Shown: one piece after another, positions 1 through 5,748 of the stretch
Position numbering within the stretch: position 1 is the stretch's first letter
Layout: each line of letters opens with the position of its first letter
Source of the DNA: Actinomycetota bacterium
GTDB taxonomy: Bacteria > Actinomycetota > Actinomycetes > Acidothermales > Acidothermaceae
Assembly (NCBI GenBank): GCA_003134755.1
Contig: PLCK01000246.1
Span: 1,731-9,041 of the forward strand
DNA length: 7,311 nucleotides
Reading direction: 5' to 3'
The notes under the pieces: model-generated
What the model saw: the letters and a program-made list of their open reading frames with translations, nothing else
The model's database searches: none
What the model was told of the DNA's origin: nothing
Made by a program: the position numbers and the translations under genes

Positions 1-310
1 CTTCTCGGTTGTCGGTTCGGATGTGATCGTCAGGACCGGTCGCAGATCGCGGCTTGCGATGCATGCACCCGGAAATGTGGTCGCGTTCGAGGTCGACGAC
101 ATCGACATGGCATCACGCTCCGGCTGGAGCGTCGTGCTGACCGGGCTTATTCGGCTCGTCAGAGATCCCGGCGAGCTCGCTCAACTCCACGCGCTCCGTC
201 TGCCCGCGTGGGGCGCGACCGAGTTCGACAGGTACTTGGCGCTACGGCCCGACGTCGTCTCGGGTCGCCGGATCGCCGGCTTCAGTCGTCCAACGGCACT
301 CGCCAGGTAA
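1..310 (+). CDS. PNPOx-family (pyridoxamine 5'-phosphate oxidase-like, split-barrel flavin-binding) protein, 3' part
   Basis: The window opens inside this gene. The frame is open from base 2 (reading FSVVGSDVIVRT) to a TAA at 308-310, so about the last 102 residues are present and the true start lies upstream. The visible part matches the C-terminal half of small actinobacterial PNPOx-like proteins: a strand ending in VVAFEVDDID, then an RSGWSVVLTG strand, an acidic spacer, a LPAWG segment and a final RPDVVSGRRIAGF strand. Members of this split-barrel fold bind FMN, F420 or haem; the sequence here does not decide which, and the substrate is unknown. In M. tuberculosis a PNPOx-like gene (Rv3129) lies near devS in the DosR dormancy region, so its neighbour here is suggestive. 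The last 29 nt overlap the 3' end of the convergent kinase gene. The family call is good; the function is open. Confidence 0.82.
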   Translation, partial: FSVVGSDVIVRTGRRSRLAMHAPGNVVAFEVDDIDMASRSGWSVVLTGLIRLVRDPGELAQLHALRLPAWGATEFDRYLALRPDVVSGRRIAGFSRPTALAR

Positions 311-2000
311 TCTCGGAGCCACCTTCGGGAGCAGCTTCCGCGCTGAAGTCGCCGTTGAGTTCAGTTGCACGATGCCCGAGGTTAGCCAGCCCGCTGCGGC
401 GCGCATCTGCGGCAAGGCCAACGCCGTCGTCGGTGACCGTCGCTGTCACATGGGTGTCGTCGACGGATACGACGACGTCGACGTGTGATGCTTTGGCGTG
501 TCGGGCGGCGTTCGACAATGCCTCCCGGATCACGGCAAGCAGATTTTCGGCGATCGGCCCGGAGACCCTGGTATCGACCAGCCCCTCGAGACGTAGTCCG
601 GGTGAAAAGTCCAACGCGGCCGTGTATTCGTCGATGAGTGCGGCAATGCGCGCACGCAAGCTGCGCGGGGCGAACCTGTCGTCGCGTTGCAGTGCGTAGA
701 TCGTCGAGCGGATCTCCTTGATCGTCTTGTCCAGGTCGCCCACCGCGTTCTGTACGTAACCGCTTGCCTCGGGCGTGGTCATGTATCGCATCGAACTCTC
801 CAGCTGCATGCCGGTCGCGAAGAGACGCTGGATCACGAGGTCATGCAGATCGCGCGCGATTCGATCGCGGTCGCGGAACAGACTCAGCTGCTCGGTCTCG
901 CGCCGCTGCCGGGCGAGCTCGAGCGCGAGCGACGCCTGCGCGGCAAATCCCTCGAGCATGGCCTGATCGGTAAGCCGGAAGCCGACGGCACCCTCGCGCT
1001 TCGCGACGTAGAGCACACCCCGCGTGCGCTCGGCGGCCCGCAACGGCACGAACATTGCCGGGCCCAGCGCTCCACCGATCTGGTGGGTCGCGGAGGCACG
1101 TGGGTCGGTGAGCAGGTCGGCTACCGAGAGGGCCTCGCCGGTCCGAAACACGAGCCCGACGAGCGACTCGTCGAGAGGCACCCGTTGGCCGGTGATCGCT
1201 CGCGCGAACTCACCGTGTGCGACCTCGATCGCGAGGGTGTCGCCGATCGGCAGCGCGATTGCGGAGATGTCAGCCCCAGCGAGTTCGCGCGCGCGCTCGG
1301 CGACCAGCTGGAGGACGTCGTCGGGCTCAGCTCCGGACAGCAGGCTCGTCGTGACCTCTCCGGACGCCGCATGCCACCGTTCCCGCAACCGTGCCTCGTC
1401 GTAGAGCCGGGCGTTCGCGATCGCCACACCCGCAGCCGAGGCGAGAGCCTCCACCATGGTCTCGTCGTCGTCGTCGAAATCGGCTCCGCCCGCCTTTTCG
1501 CTCAGATAGAGATTGCCGAAGACCTCGTCGCGAATGCGAATCGGTACGCCGAGGAACGAGCACATCGGCGGGTGGTGGGCAGGAAACCCGGAGGACGCCG
1601 GGTGGTCGGCCAGATTGTGCAGGCGCAACGGCTTGGGATCTTTGATCAGGACGCCGAGGATGCCGTTGCCACGCGGCAGCGGGCCGATCGCCTTGATGGT
1701 CTCGTCGTCGATCCCGACCGTGACGAACTGCGAGAGCGAACCGCCTTCGCCGATGACGCCGAGCGCGCCGTATCGCGCATCGACGAGCTGGACGCCGGCC
1801 TCGACGATCCGCCGAAGTACCGTCGCCAGCTCGAGGTCTGATCCCACCGCGAACACCGCGCCAAGAAGTCCGTGCAGGCGGTCACGGGTGGTGACGGCTG
1901 CCTCCAGCCGTCCTTGCATCTCGGCGAGCAATTCTTCGAGCTGACGTTGAGTACGGATCGGTCGCCCACCGTACGTCGCGGATTCGTGAGGCTCGGCCAC
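282..2000 (-). CDS. devS: DevS/DosT-type GAF-GAF sensor histidine kinase (haem gas sensor)
   Basis: A 572-residue NarL-class two-component kinase, close in length to M. tuberculosis DevS (578) and DosT (573). GAF-A (about 57-200) carries the AHHPPM motif with the expected proximal haem ligand His143 and distal Tyr165 (Tyr171 of DevS). Gly81 replaces DevS Glu87, as in DosT. GAF-B spans about 225-362. HisKA_3 has the phospho-acceptor His386 in RDLHDLVIQRL. The HATPase has an N-box with Asn497 (EALSNAARHAKAS), the DDGVGL box (524-529) and Gly537. No membrane segment is present, so it is cytosolic. It should autophosphorylate when haem loses O2 or binds NO/CO and pass phosphate to a DevR-type regulator, which is absent here. 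The GTG start at 2000 is chosen because AAGGCAGG lies 8 nt upstream and the length fits the family; a GTG or ATG further up would add a proline-rich tail and run into the stress-protein leader. Stop TGA at 282-284. Confidence 0.93.
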   Translation of the reverse strand: MAEPHESATYGGRPIRTQRQLEELLAEMQGRLEAAVTTRDRLHGLLGAVFAVGSDLELATVLRRIVEAGVQLVDARYGALGVIGEGGSLSQFVTVGIDDETIKAIGPLPRGNGILGVLIKDPKPLRLHNLADHPASSGFPAHHPPMCSFLGVPIRIRDEVFGNLYLSEKAGGADFDDDDETMVEALASAAGVAIANARLYDEARLRERWHAASGEVTTSLLSGAEPDDVLQLVAERARELAGADISAIALPIGDTLAIEVAHGEFARAITGQRVPLDESLVGLVFRTGEALSVADLLTDPRASATHQIGGALGPAMFVPLRAAERTRGVLYVAKREGAVGFRLTDQAMLEGFAAQASLALELARQRRETEQLSLFRDRDRIARDLHDLVIQRLFATGMQLESSMRYMTTPEASGYVQNAVGDLDKTIKEIRSTIYALQRDDRFAPRSLRARIAALIDEYTAALDFSPGLRLEGLVDTRVSGPIAENLLAVIREALSNAARHAKASHVDVVVSVDDTHVTATVTDDGVGLAADARRSGLANLGHRATELNGDFSAEAAPEGGSEITWRVPLDD

Positions 2001-2008
2001 GGCCCCAT

Positions 2009-2016
2009 CCTGCCTT
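2009..2016 (-). promoter_or_regulatory. Ribosome-binding site fixing the GTG start of the kinase
   Basis: Read on the minus strand this is AAGGCAGG, 8 nt before the GTG at 2000-1998. It favours the GTG over the longer reading that begins at 2129. An ATG at 2006-2008 on the same strand is out of frame with the kinase. Confidence 0.55.
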
Positions 2017-2045
2017 AGCTGTCCAGGTGGCGATCTACCCAGCTG

Positions 2046-2065
2046 GTCGGGACCAACGACCGTGC
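2046..2065. promoter_or_regulatory. Candidate DosR (DevR) box in the kinase / universal stress protein divergent promoter
   Basis: The 20-mer GTCGGGACCAACGACCGTGC can be aligned to the DosR consensus TTSGGGACTWWAGTCCCSAA. The left half (T-C-GGGAC) and the central AA are matched, and the right half keeps only G-N-CC, about 12 of 20 positions by eye. It lies 49 nt before the stress-protein ATG, a usual distance for DosR activation, inside a 114-nt gap between divergent genes. The rest of the gap (2001-2114) shows a short CCAGCTGG palindrome at 2039-2046 and no clear sigma-70-like boxes. The match is partial, so this is a hypothesis. Confidence 0.4.
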
Positions 2066-2101
2066 ACGTCCGATGCGCCGGCGACCAGGCTGGAGGTGAA
2101 C

Positions 2102-2108
2102 AAGGAGG
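2102..2108 (+). promoter_or_regulatory. Ribosome-binding site of the universal stress protein
   Basis: AAGGAGG, a near-perfect Shine-Dalgarno sequence, ends 6 nt before the ATG at 2115. It is the strongest RBS in the window, predicts efficient translation and fixes the start. Confidence 0.8.
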
Positions 2109-2114
2109 CAGCAA

Positions 2115-2555
2115 ATGACCACGAACCAATCACCCACCAACGAACTCCCGAGGCCGCTCATCGTCGTCGGTGTCGACGGATCTCCCGAGAGCCTGAAGGC
2201 GGTCGCGTGGGGCGCGAACCAAGCTCGTCTGACCGGCGGCACGCTGGAGTTGCTGACGACATGGGCCTACCCCAGGTCGTATGGCGCGCCTCTCGTCGTC
2301 ACCGGTGCCGATCTCGAGGGGAGTGCCCGCACCGTGCTGGAGAAGGCGGCTACTGACGTCGACCTTCCCTCAGAGCGCCTGGTCAAGACACTGGTCCAAG
2401 GCGCCGCGCCCCCAGAGCTGGTTCGGCGTTCGCACGACGCAGACATGGTCGTCGTCGGTCACCGCGGTCACGGCGGATTCTCGGAACTCGTCCTCGGTTC
2501 GGTGAGTACCCACTTGACTCACCACGCGGTCTGCCCGGTGGTCGTCGTCCGCTAG
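2115..2555 (+). CDS. Universal stress protein (UspA family, ATP-binding type)
   Basis: A 146-residue single-domain USP, the usual length for one domain. The first strand is LIVVGVDGSPES with the nucleotide-site Asp21. The C-terminal motif G115-x2-G118-x9-G128-S129 (within GHRGHGGFSELVLGS) is the ATP-binding signature of UspFG-type proteins, followed by the closing strand CPVVVV. No signal or membrane segment is present, so it is cytosolic. The first 13 residues are a polar leader. USPs of this class bind ATP and act in stress survival; their biochemical output is poorly defined. It is divergent from a DevS/DosT-like kinase, as USP genes (Rv2026c, Rv2028c) flank dosT and Rv3134c adjoins devRS in M. 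tuberculosis, so control by a DosR-type regulator is likely. A candidate box lies at 2046-2065. The stop TAG (2553-2555) falls inside a 23-bp tandem duplication. Confidence 0.93.
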   Translation: MTTNQSPTNELPRPLIVVGVDGSPESLKAVAWGANQARLTGGTLELLTTWAYPRSYGAPLVVTGADLEGSARTVLEKAATDVDLPSERLVKTLVQGAAPPELVRRSHDADMVVVGHRGHGGFSELVLGSVSTHLTHHAVCPVVVVR

Positions 2556-2584
2556 GACCTGTGTTCGTCGTCCGCCAGGACCTG
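2538..2584 (+). repeat. Imperfect 23-bp tandem duplication across the universal stress protein stop codon
   Basis: Bases 2538-2561 and 2561-2584 match at 22 of 24 positions with a 23-bp offset. The differences are G2541 against T2564 and T2553 against C2576. The first copy encodes the last residues (VVVVR) and the TAG stop; in the second copy the stop triplet is CAG. The second copy lies in the spacer before the DUF347 gene. Confidence 0.8.
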
Positions 2585-2597
2585 AGATCCTTGGTCG

Positions 2598-3410
2598 GTG
2601 ACGGCCGACGAATCGCAGCACACGCGGCTCACATCGTCGGTGGCGGTTGCGGCAAGCAAGGTTCCCGAGGTGACTGTCGCCTTCTGGATTACGAAGGCGT
2701 TGACCACCGGGATGGGGGAGTCGAGTTCCGACTACCTCGTGCACACGCTGCCGCCGGCGGTGGCGGTCGTGCTCGGTTTCATCGCGCTTCTGGGCGCGCT
2801 CGCCATCCAGTTTCGAGCCCGCCGCTACGTGCCGTGGATCTACTGGCTCGCGGTCGCCATGGTCGGCGTGTTCGGGACGATGGCCGCCGACGTCCTGCAT
2901 GTCGGGCTGCATGTGCCGTACAAGGTATCGACGGTGTTCTTCGCGGTGACCCTGGCGGCCGTCTTCACGGTCTGGTTCCTGACCGAGCGCACGTTGTCGA
3001 TTCACAGCATCTACACGCCGCGTCGTGAGTTTTTCTATTGGGCGGCCGTCGTGACCACGTTCGCGCTCGGCACGGCCGCTGGCGACCTGAGCGCCGTCAC
3101 CCTGCGCCGCGGCTACTTCTCATCGGGCGTGATGTTCGCGATCGTGATCCTCGTACCTGCGGTTGCGCATTGGCGGTTCGGGATGAACCCGATCCTGGCG
3201 TTCTGGTTCGCGTACATCGTGACCCGCCCGCTCGGTGCGTCGTTCGCCGACTGGCTCGGCGTGTCACACCGGCGCGGCGGCCTCGCGCTTGGGCCTGGTC
3301 CGGTCAGTCTGAGCCTCGCCGCGCTCATCGTTACGTTTGTGGCTTACCTGACCGTCATCGATTCCAGGGCCCGCGATTCCACGGCGAAGTCAGCCGAGCA
3401 CGTCGCATAG
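2598..3410 (+). CDS. DUF347-repeat integral membrane protein (COG4705-like)
   Basis: A 270-residue membrane protein recognised by its opening KVPEVTVAFWITKALTTGMGE, typical of COG4705/DUF347 proteins. About seven hydrophobic segments follow, at roughly 52-72, 78-98, 110-128, 145-162, 176-192, 198-216 and 237-254. A G-x4-D motif recurs four times: G40-D45, G93-D98, G158-D163 and G213-D218, each with small residues between and each in or at the edge of a hydrophobic stretch. This fits an internally repeated transporter-like fold. Acidic residues inside the membrane suggest cation handling, but the substrate is not shown by the sequence. The GTG start at 2598 has only a weak RBS; a GTG at 2640 (V15, just before the conserved block) is an alternative. 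It lies 42 nt after the stress-protein gene on the same strand and may be cotranscribed. Its 3' end overlaps the convergent MocR gene by 21 nt. Confidence 0.82.
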   Translation: MTADESQHTRLTSSVAVAASKVPEVTVAFWITKALTTGMGESSSDYLVHTLPPAVAVVLGFIALLGALAIQFRARRYVPWIYWLAVAMVGVFGTMAADVLHVGLHVPYKVSTVFFAVTLAAVFTVWFLTERTLSIHSIYTPRREFFYWAAVVTTFALGTAAGDLSAVTLRRGYFSSGVMFAIVILVPAVAHWRFGMNPILAFWFAYIVTRPLGASFADWLGVSHRRGGLALGPGPVSLSLAALIVTFVAYLTVIDSRARDSTAKSAEHVA

Positions 3411-4808
3411 GGCTTCCAACGCGCCCGCGAAGGCATGGTCAGGTGGCCTGCCGTAGCCGACGACCAGAGCCGCCGGCGCAGTGGGTTGCGGCGTGCGACG
3501 GAACTCTCCAAGGCCCTGCACGGCGAGACCGGCGCGTCCAGCCCGGCTGCAGATGCTCGGCTCATCGGCCGCGCGAAGGCCACGACCAAGTTGCAGGACG
3601 GCGTGCAGCCCGGCTGCGATGCCGGTGACGGCGACGTCGGGTGCGCGCTCGGCAAGGACAGACACCAACGCGTCCCTGCGCTGCCGATATCGAAGTCGTG
3701 ACCGGCGCACGTGTTTGTCGTAGCCGCCCGATCTGATGAACTCGTCGAGCGCGAGCTGCTCGAAGATGCCGGTGTAGCGGTCACTGAGCCGTTTCGCCTC
3801 GAGCACACCCTCGAGAGCATGACCAGGGACGACGAGCCAGGCCAGGCCGAGCCCGGGTGCCAGGCTCTTGCTCGCTGTCCCGACGTACGCGACGAGGTCA
3901 GGTGCCAGACTCTGCAGCGCACCGACTGGGCGCGCGTCGTAGCGGAACTCGCCGTCGTAGTCGTCCTCGATGACGAGACCACCGTGCTCGCTCGCCCACC
4001 GAAGCACGTCGGCGCGGCGCTGCGCGGCCAGCGCGACGCCGATCGGGAACTGGTGCGCGGGCGTCAGCAGAACAGCGCGGGTGCCTGACACCGTCACCTC
4101 GTCGACCCGCGCGCCCGCGTCGTCGACCGTGAGCGGGTGCGTCGTGAGTCCAGCCGCTTCGATGATGTCGCGGTGTATGGCGAGCCCGTACGACTCGATG
4201 CCCACGCCACCCGCTCCGGTGCGCCGTAGAGCCGTGGACAGTAGGTACAACGCCTGCACGAATCCCGAACAGATCACGACGTGCTCTGACGTCGCCCGCA
4301 CGCCGCGCACCCGTGCCAGGTACTCGACGAGGGTCTGGCGTAGCGTTGGCAGCCCGCGTGGATCGGGATAGCCGAGCATCTGGTTCGGTACCTGGGCCAA
4401 CGCCTTGCGGGCTGCCGCGGACCACGCCGTCCGCGGAAACGCCGCGAGGTTTGGAGTGCCGGGACGGAGGTCGTAGGAGTACTGGGTTGTCCGCGGCTGG
4501 CGCACCACGTCGGAATGCAGCTCGCCGTGCCGCGCGTCGGCCTCGATCCGGTCGGCGACCCTGGTGCCGGCTCCGTGGCGCGCGGCCAACCAGCCCTCCG
4601 CGATCAGTTGGGCGTACGCATCGGCGACCGTGTTGCGGGCCAGTCCGAGCTCGATCGAGAGCGCGCGCGACGACGGCAGCGGCGTACCAGGCGCCAGCCG
4701 GTCGCTCCGCACCGCCTCGCGGAGCGCGGCCTCGAGGCCGGCCCGTCGCCGGGCGCCGCGCAACTCCAGCAGGAGGTCGCCTGTGAAAGTGGCCCACGTT
4801 TTCGACAC
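3390..4808 (-). CDS. MocR-type transcriptional regulator (GntR wHTH fused to fold-type I aminotransferase)
   Basis: A 472-residue protein of normal MocR length. The N-terminus (about 12-85) is a GntR winged helix: GTPLPSSRALSIELGLARNTVADAY, then EGWLAARHGAGTRV. A linker (about 86-112) leads to an aspartate-aminotransferase-fold domain. The PLP signature is complete: LTPAHQFPIG (249-258), EDDYDGEFRY (281-290, with the Asp that should contact the pyridine nitrogen) and TASKSLAPGLGLAW with the Schiff-base Lys314. Known relatives (GabR, PdxR, TauR) use PLP plus an amine or amino acid as effector and control a neighbouring gene. It is divergent from an AhpD-like gene across a 46-nt gap, so that gene and itself are the likely targets. 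The start is GTG (4808), chosen because MSKTWAT is the usual opening of the family; a GGAG lies rather far (about 14 nt) upstream. Effector and pathway are unknown. Confidence 0.93.
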   Translation of the reverse strand: MSKTWATFTGDLLLELRGARRRAGLEAALREAVRSDRLAPGTPLPSSRALSIELGLARNTVADAYAQLIAEGWLAARHGAGTRVADRIEADARHGELHSDVVRQPRTTQYSYDLRPGTPNLAAFPRTAWSAAARKALAQVPNQMLGYPDPRGLPTLRQTLVEYLARVRGVRATSEHVVICSGFVQALYLLSTALRRTGAGGVGIESYGLAIHRDIIEAAGLTTHPLTVDDAGARVDEVTVSGTRAVLLTPAHQFPIGVALAAQRRADVLRWASEHGGLVIEDDYDGEFRYDARPVGALQSLAPDLVAYVGTASKSLAPGLGLAWLVVPGHALEGVLEAKRLSDRYTGIFEQLALDEFIRSGGYDKHVRRSRLRYRQRRDALVSVLAERAPDVAVTGIAAGLHAVLQLGRGLRAADEPSICSRAGRAGLAVQGLGEFRRTPQPTAPAALVVGYGRPPDHAFAGALEALCDVLG

Positions 4809-4820
4809 GAGAGTGGACCA
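4786..4820. promoter_or_regulatory. Candidate MocR operator: two direct GTGG-N-CCA elements
   Basis: AAAGTGGCCCA (4786-4796) and AGAGTGGACCA (4810-4820) match at 9 of 11 positions, with starts 24 bp apart. Each core is itself dyad-symmetric (GTGG-C-CCAC and GTGG-A-CCAT). Paired direct repeats are usual for MocR regulators, and the sequence resembles the AAAGTGG-type motif I recall for PdxR of corynebacteria. The left copy lies in codons 4-8 of the regulator; the right copy is in the divergent promoter gap and overlaps a CATACT (4819-4824) that could be the -10 box of the AhpD-like gene. Binding here would block that promoter or position the regulator for activation. Confidence 0.5.
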
Positions 4821-4854
4821 TACTCCTGGGCTGGTTGCGACCTACGCTGAAGGC

Positions 4855-5325
4855 ATGACAATCACCAAGAGCACTCAGCGCACCGACAACACTCAGCGCA
4901 TGGACCTGAAGTTTTTAGCACCGCGCTTCTACAAGGCGATGCTCACCCTCGACGCCGCGGCCGGTGAGGGCCTCGAAGCCGGCCTCAAGGAACTCGTGCG
5001 GGTGCGGGCGTCGCAGCTGAACGGCTGCGTCTACTGCATCGACATGCACAGCACCGATGCCCGGGTCGGCGGCGAAACCGAGCAACGTCTGTACGCGTTG
5101 CCGGCGTGGCAGGAGGCGCCGTACTACACCGAACGCGAGCGCGCCGCACTCGAGCTGACCGACGCGATGACACTGCTCAGCCAGACCCACGTGCCCGATG
5201 CGACCTACGAGCGGGCGGCGAAGGAGTTTCCCGACGCAGAACTCGCGGCGCTGATCGGCCTGATCCTCACGATCAATGCGTGGAACCGGATCGGCGTGAC
5301 CACCCGGCTGCAGCCGGGCACCTAA
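4855..5325 (+). CDS. AhpD-like carboxymuconolactone decarboxylase family protein (alkylhydroperoxidase-type)
   Basis: A 156-residue protein of the AhpD/CMD superfamily, alpha-helical and probably cytosolic. It opens with LAPRFYKAMLTLD. The active-site motif is KELVRVRASQLNGCVYCIDMHSTDAR, with the redox pair Cys58 and Cys61, the usual partners Glu46 and His65, and then ETEQRLYALPAW and YYTERERAALELTDA. This CxxC/His arrangement is that of peroxidase-type members, not of true carboxymuconolactone decarboxylases. The electron donor and natural peroxide are unknown. ATG at 4855 is the first plausible start, but GAAGG sits only 1 nt before it. ATG at 4900 (Met16) is the alternative and gives a 141-residue protein without the polar leader; neither has a good RBS. 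It is divergent from the MocR gene, a frequent pairing in actinobacteria, and probably controlled by it. A 59-nt gap separates it from the zinc-finger gene. Confidence 0.9.
   Translation: MTITKSTQRTDNTQRMDLKFLAPRFYKAMLTLDAAAGEGLEAGLKELVRVRASQLNGCVYCIDMHSTDARVGGETEQRLYALPAWQEAPYYTERERAALELTDAMTLLSQTHVPDATYERAAKEFPDAELAALIGLILTINAWNRIGVTTRLQPGT
4872..4900 (+). repeat. 11-bp direct repeat in the leader of the AhpD-like gene
   Basis: CACTCAGCGCA occurs at 4872-4882 and exactly again at 4890-4900, an 18-bp (six-codon) period, giving the peptide S-T-Q-R-T-D-N-T-Q-R-M-D. It lies between the two possible start codons. It may be a simple in-frame duplication. Confidence 0.7.
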
Positions 5326-5373
5326 AGACCAGGCGGCGTCGTCGGCGATAGTGGAGGGAACTCGCGGCGGCCA

Positions 5374-5379
5374 CGGAGG
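5374..5379 (+). promoter_or_regulatory. Ribosome-binding site of the UBP zinc-finger gene
   Basis: CGGAGG ends 5 nt before the ATG at 5385, supporting this start. The rest of the 59-nt gap (5326-5384) shows no convincing terminator or promoter. Confidence 0.65.
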
Positions 5380-5384
5380 ACCCG

Positions 5385-5732
5385 ATGACGCGGTCAGCTA
5401 TCGATTCGTCGGTTGCGCCGAGCGGCGCCGGGTGCGTCGAGTGCGACGCGAACAACGGTTGGTGGCTGCACCTGCGCCGGTGTACGCAATGCGGACACAT
5501 CGGGTGTTGCGATAGCTCGCCGTCACAGCACGCCACCAAGCACGCAATGACATCGGGGCACGCCGTGATAGCGACATTCGAGCCCGGCGAGAACTGGTTC
5601 TACGACTACACCACGAAAGAGGTGTACGAGGACGACGTCGACCTGGCGCCACCTACGCATCATCCGCATGATCAGCCGGTTCCCGGTCCGCAGGGCCGGG
5701 TGCCCCCCGACTGGGAATCACACCTGCACTGA
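5385..5732 (+). CDS. UBP-type zinc finger domain protein
   Basis: A 115-residue protein that is almost entirely a zf-UBP domain, the ubiquitin-C-terminus-binding finger of eukaryotic deubiquitinases and HDAC6, also found as a stand-alone protein in actinobacteria. Probable zinc ligands are visible in order: Cys17-x2-Cys20, Cys33-x2-Cys36-x4-Cys41, His49-x3-His53-x5-His59. The core includes GWWLHLRRC and CGHIGCCDSSPSQHA. The tail is proline- and histidine-rich and ends DWESHLH, a form I recognise from actinobacterial relatives. No signal or membrane segment is present, so it is cytosolic. The bacterial role is unknown; binding of a free C-terminal peptide is the obvious guess. It is on the same strand as the AhpD-like gene and may be cotranscribed. 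The stop TGA at 5730-5732 lies 16 nt from the stop of the convergent chemoreceptor gene. Confidence 0.92.
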   Translation: MTRSAIDSSVAPSGAGCVECDANNGWWLHLRRCTQCGHIGCCDSSPSQHATKHAMTSGHAVIATFEPGENWFYDYTTKEVYEDDVDLAPPTHHPHDQPVPGPQGRVPPDWESHLH

Positions 5733-5748
5733 ACGGAGGACGGTCGAT

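Noticed and set aside
208..699. 163-codon + strand frame overlapping the PNPOx-like 3' end and kinase
   Set aside because: Ser/Arg-rich shadow of the kinase ATPase domain; no homology or RBS seen.
687..1841. Long open frame (384 codons) on the + strand opposite the kinase
   Set aside because: It is fully antisense to a clearly conserved GAF kinase, has Arg/Asp/Glu-rich composition typical of GC-rich shadow frames, and shows no domain.
2001..2129. Kinase start at 2129 giving 43 extra residues
   Set aside because: The extra peptide is Pro/Arg-rich and unlike DevS/DosT, it overlaps the stress-protein start and RBS, and the GTG at 2000 has an RBS and gives the family length.
3898..4821. 307-codon frame on the - strand starting at an ATG just upstream of the MocR GTG
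   Set aside because: It is a shifted frame of the MocR gene, Arg-rich without family motifs, while the MocR frame carries complete wHTH and PLP signatures.
4564..4854. Upstream extension of the AhpD-like gene to an ATG at 4564
   Set aside because: It would lie antisense to the MocR coding region and add about 97 unconserved residues; the family begins near the LAPRFYKAM block.
5682..5700. GC-rich hairpin (8-bp stem with one G-T pair, 3-nt loop) as a terminator
   Set aside because: It lies inside the zinc-finger coding sequence in a Pro/Gly segment, has no T-run, and is explained by codon composition.
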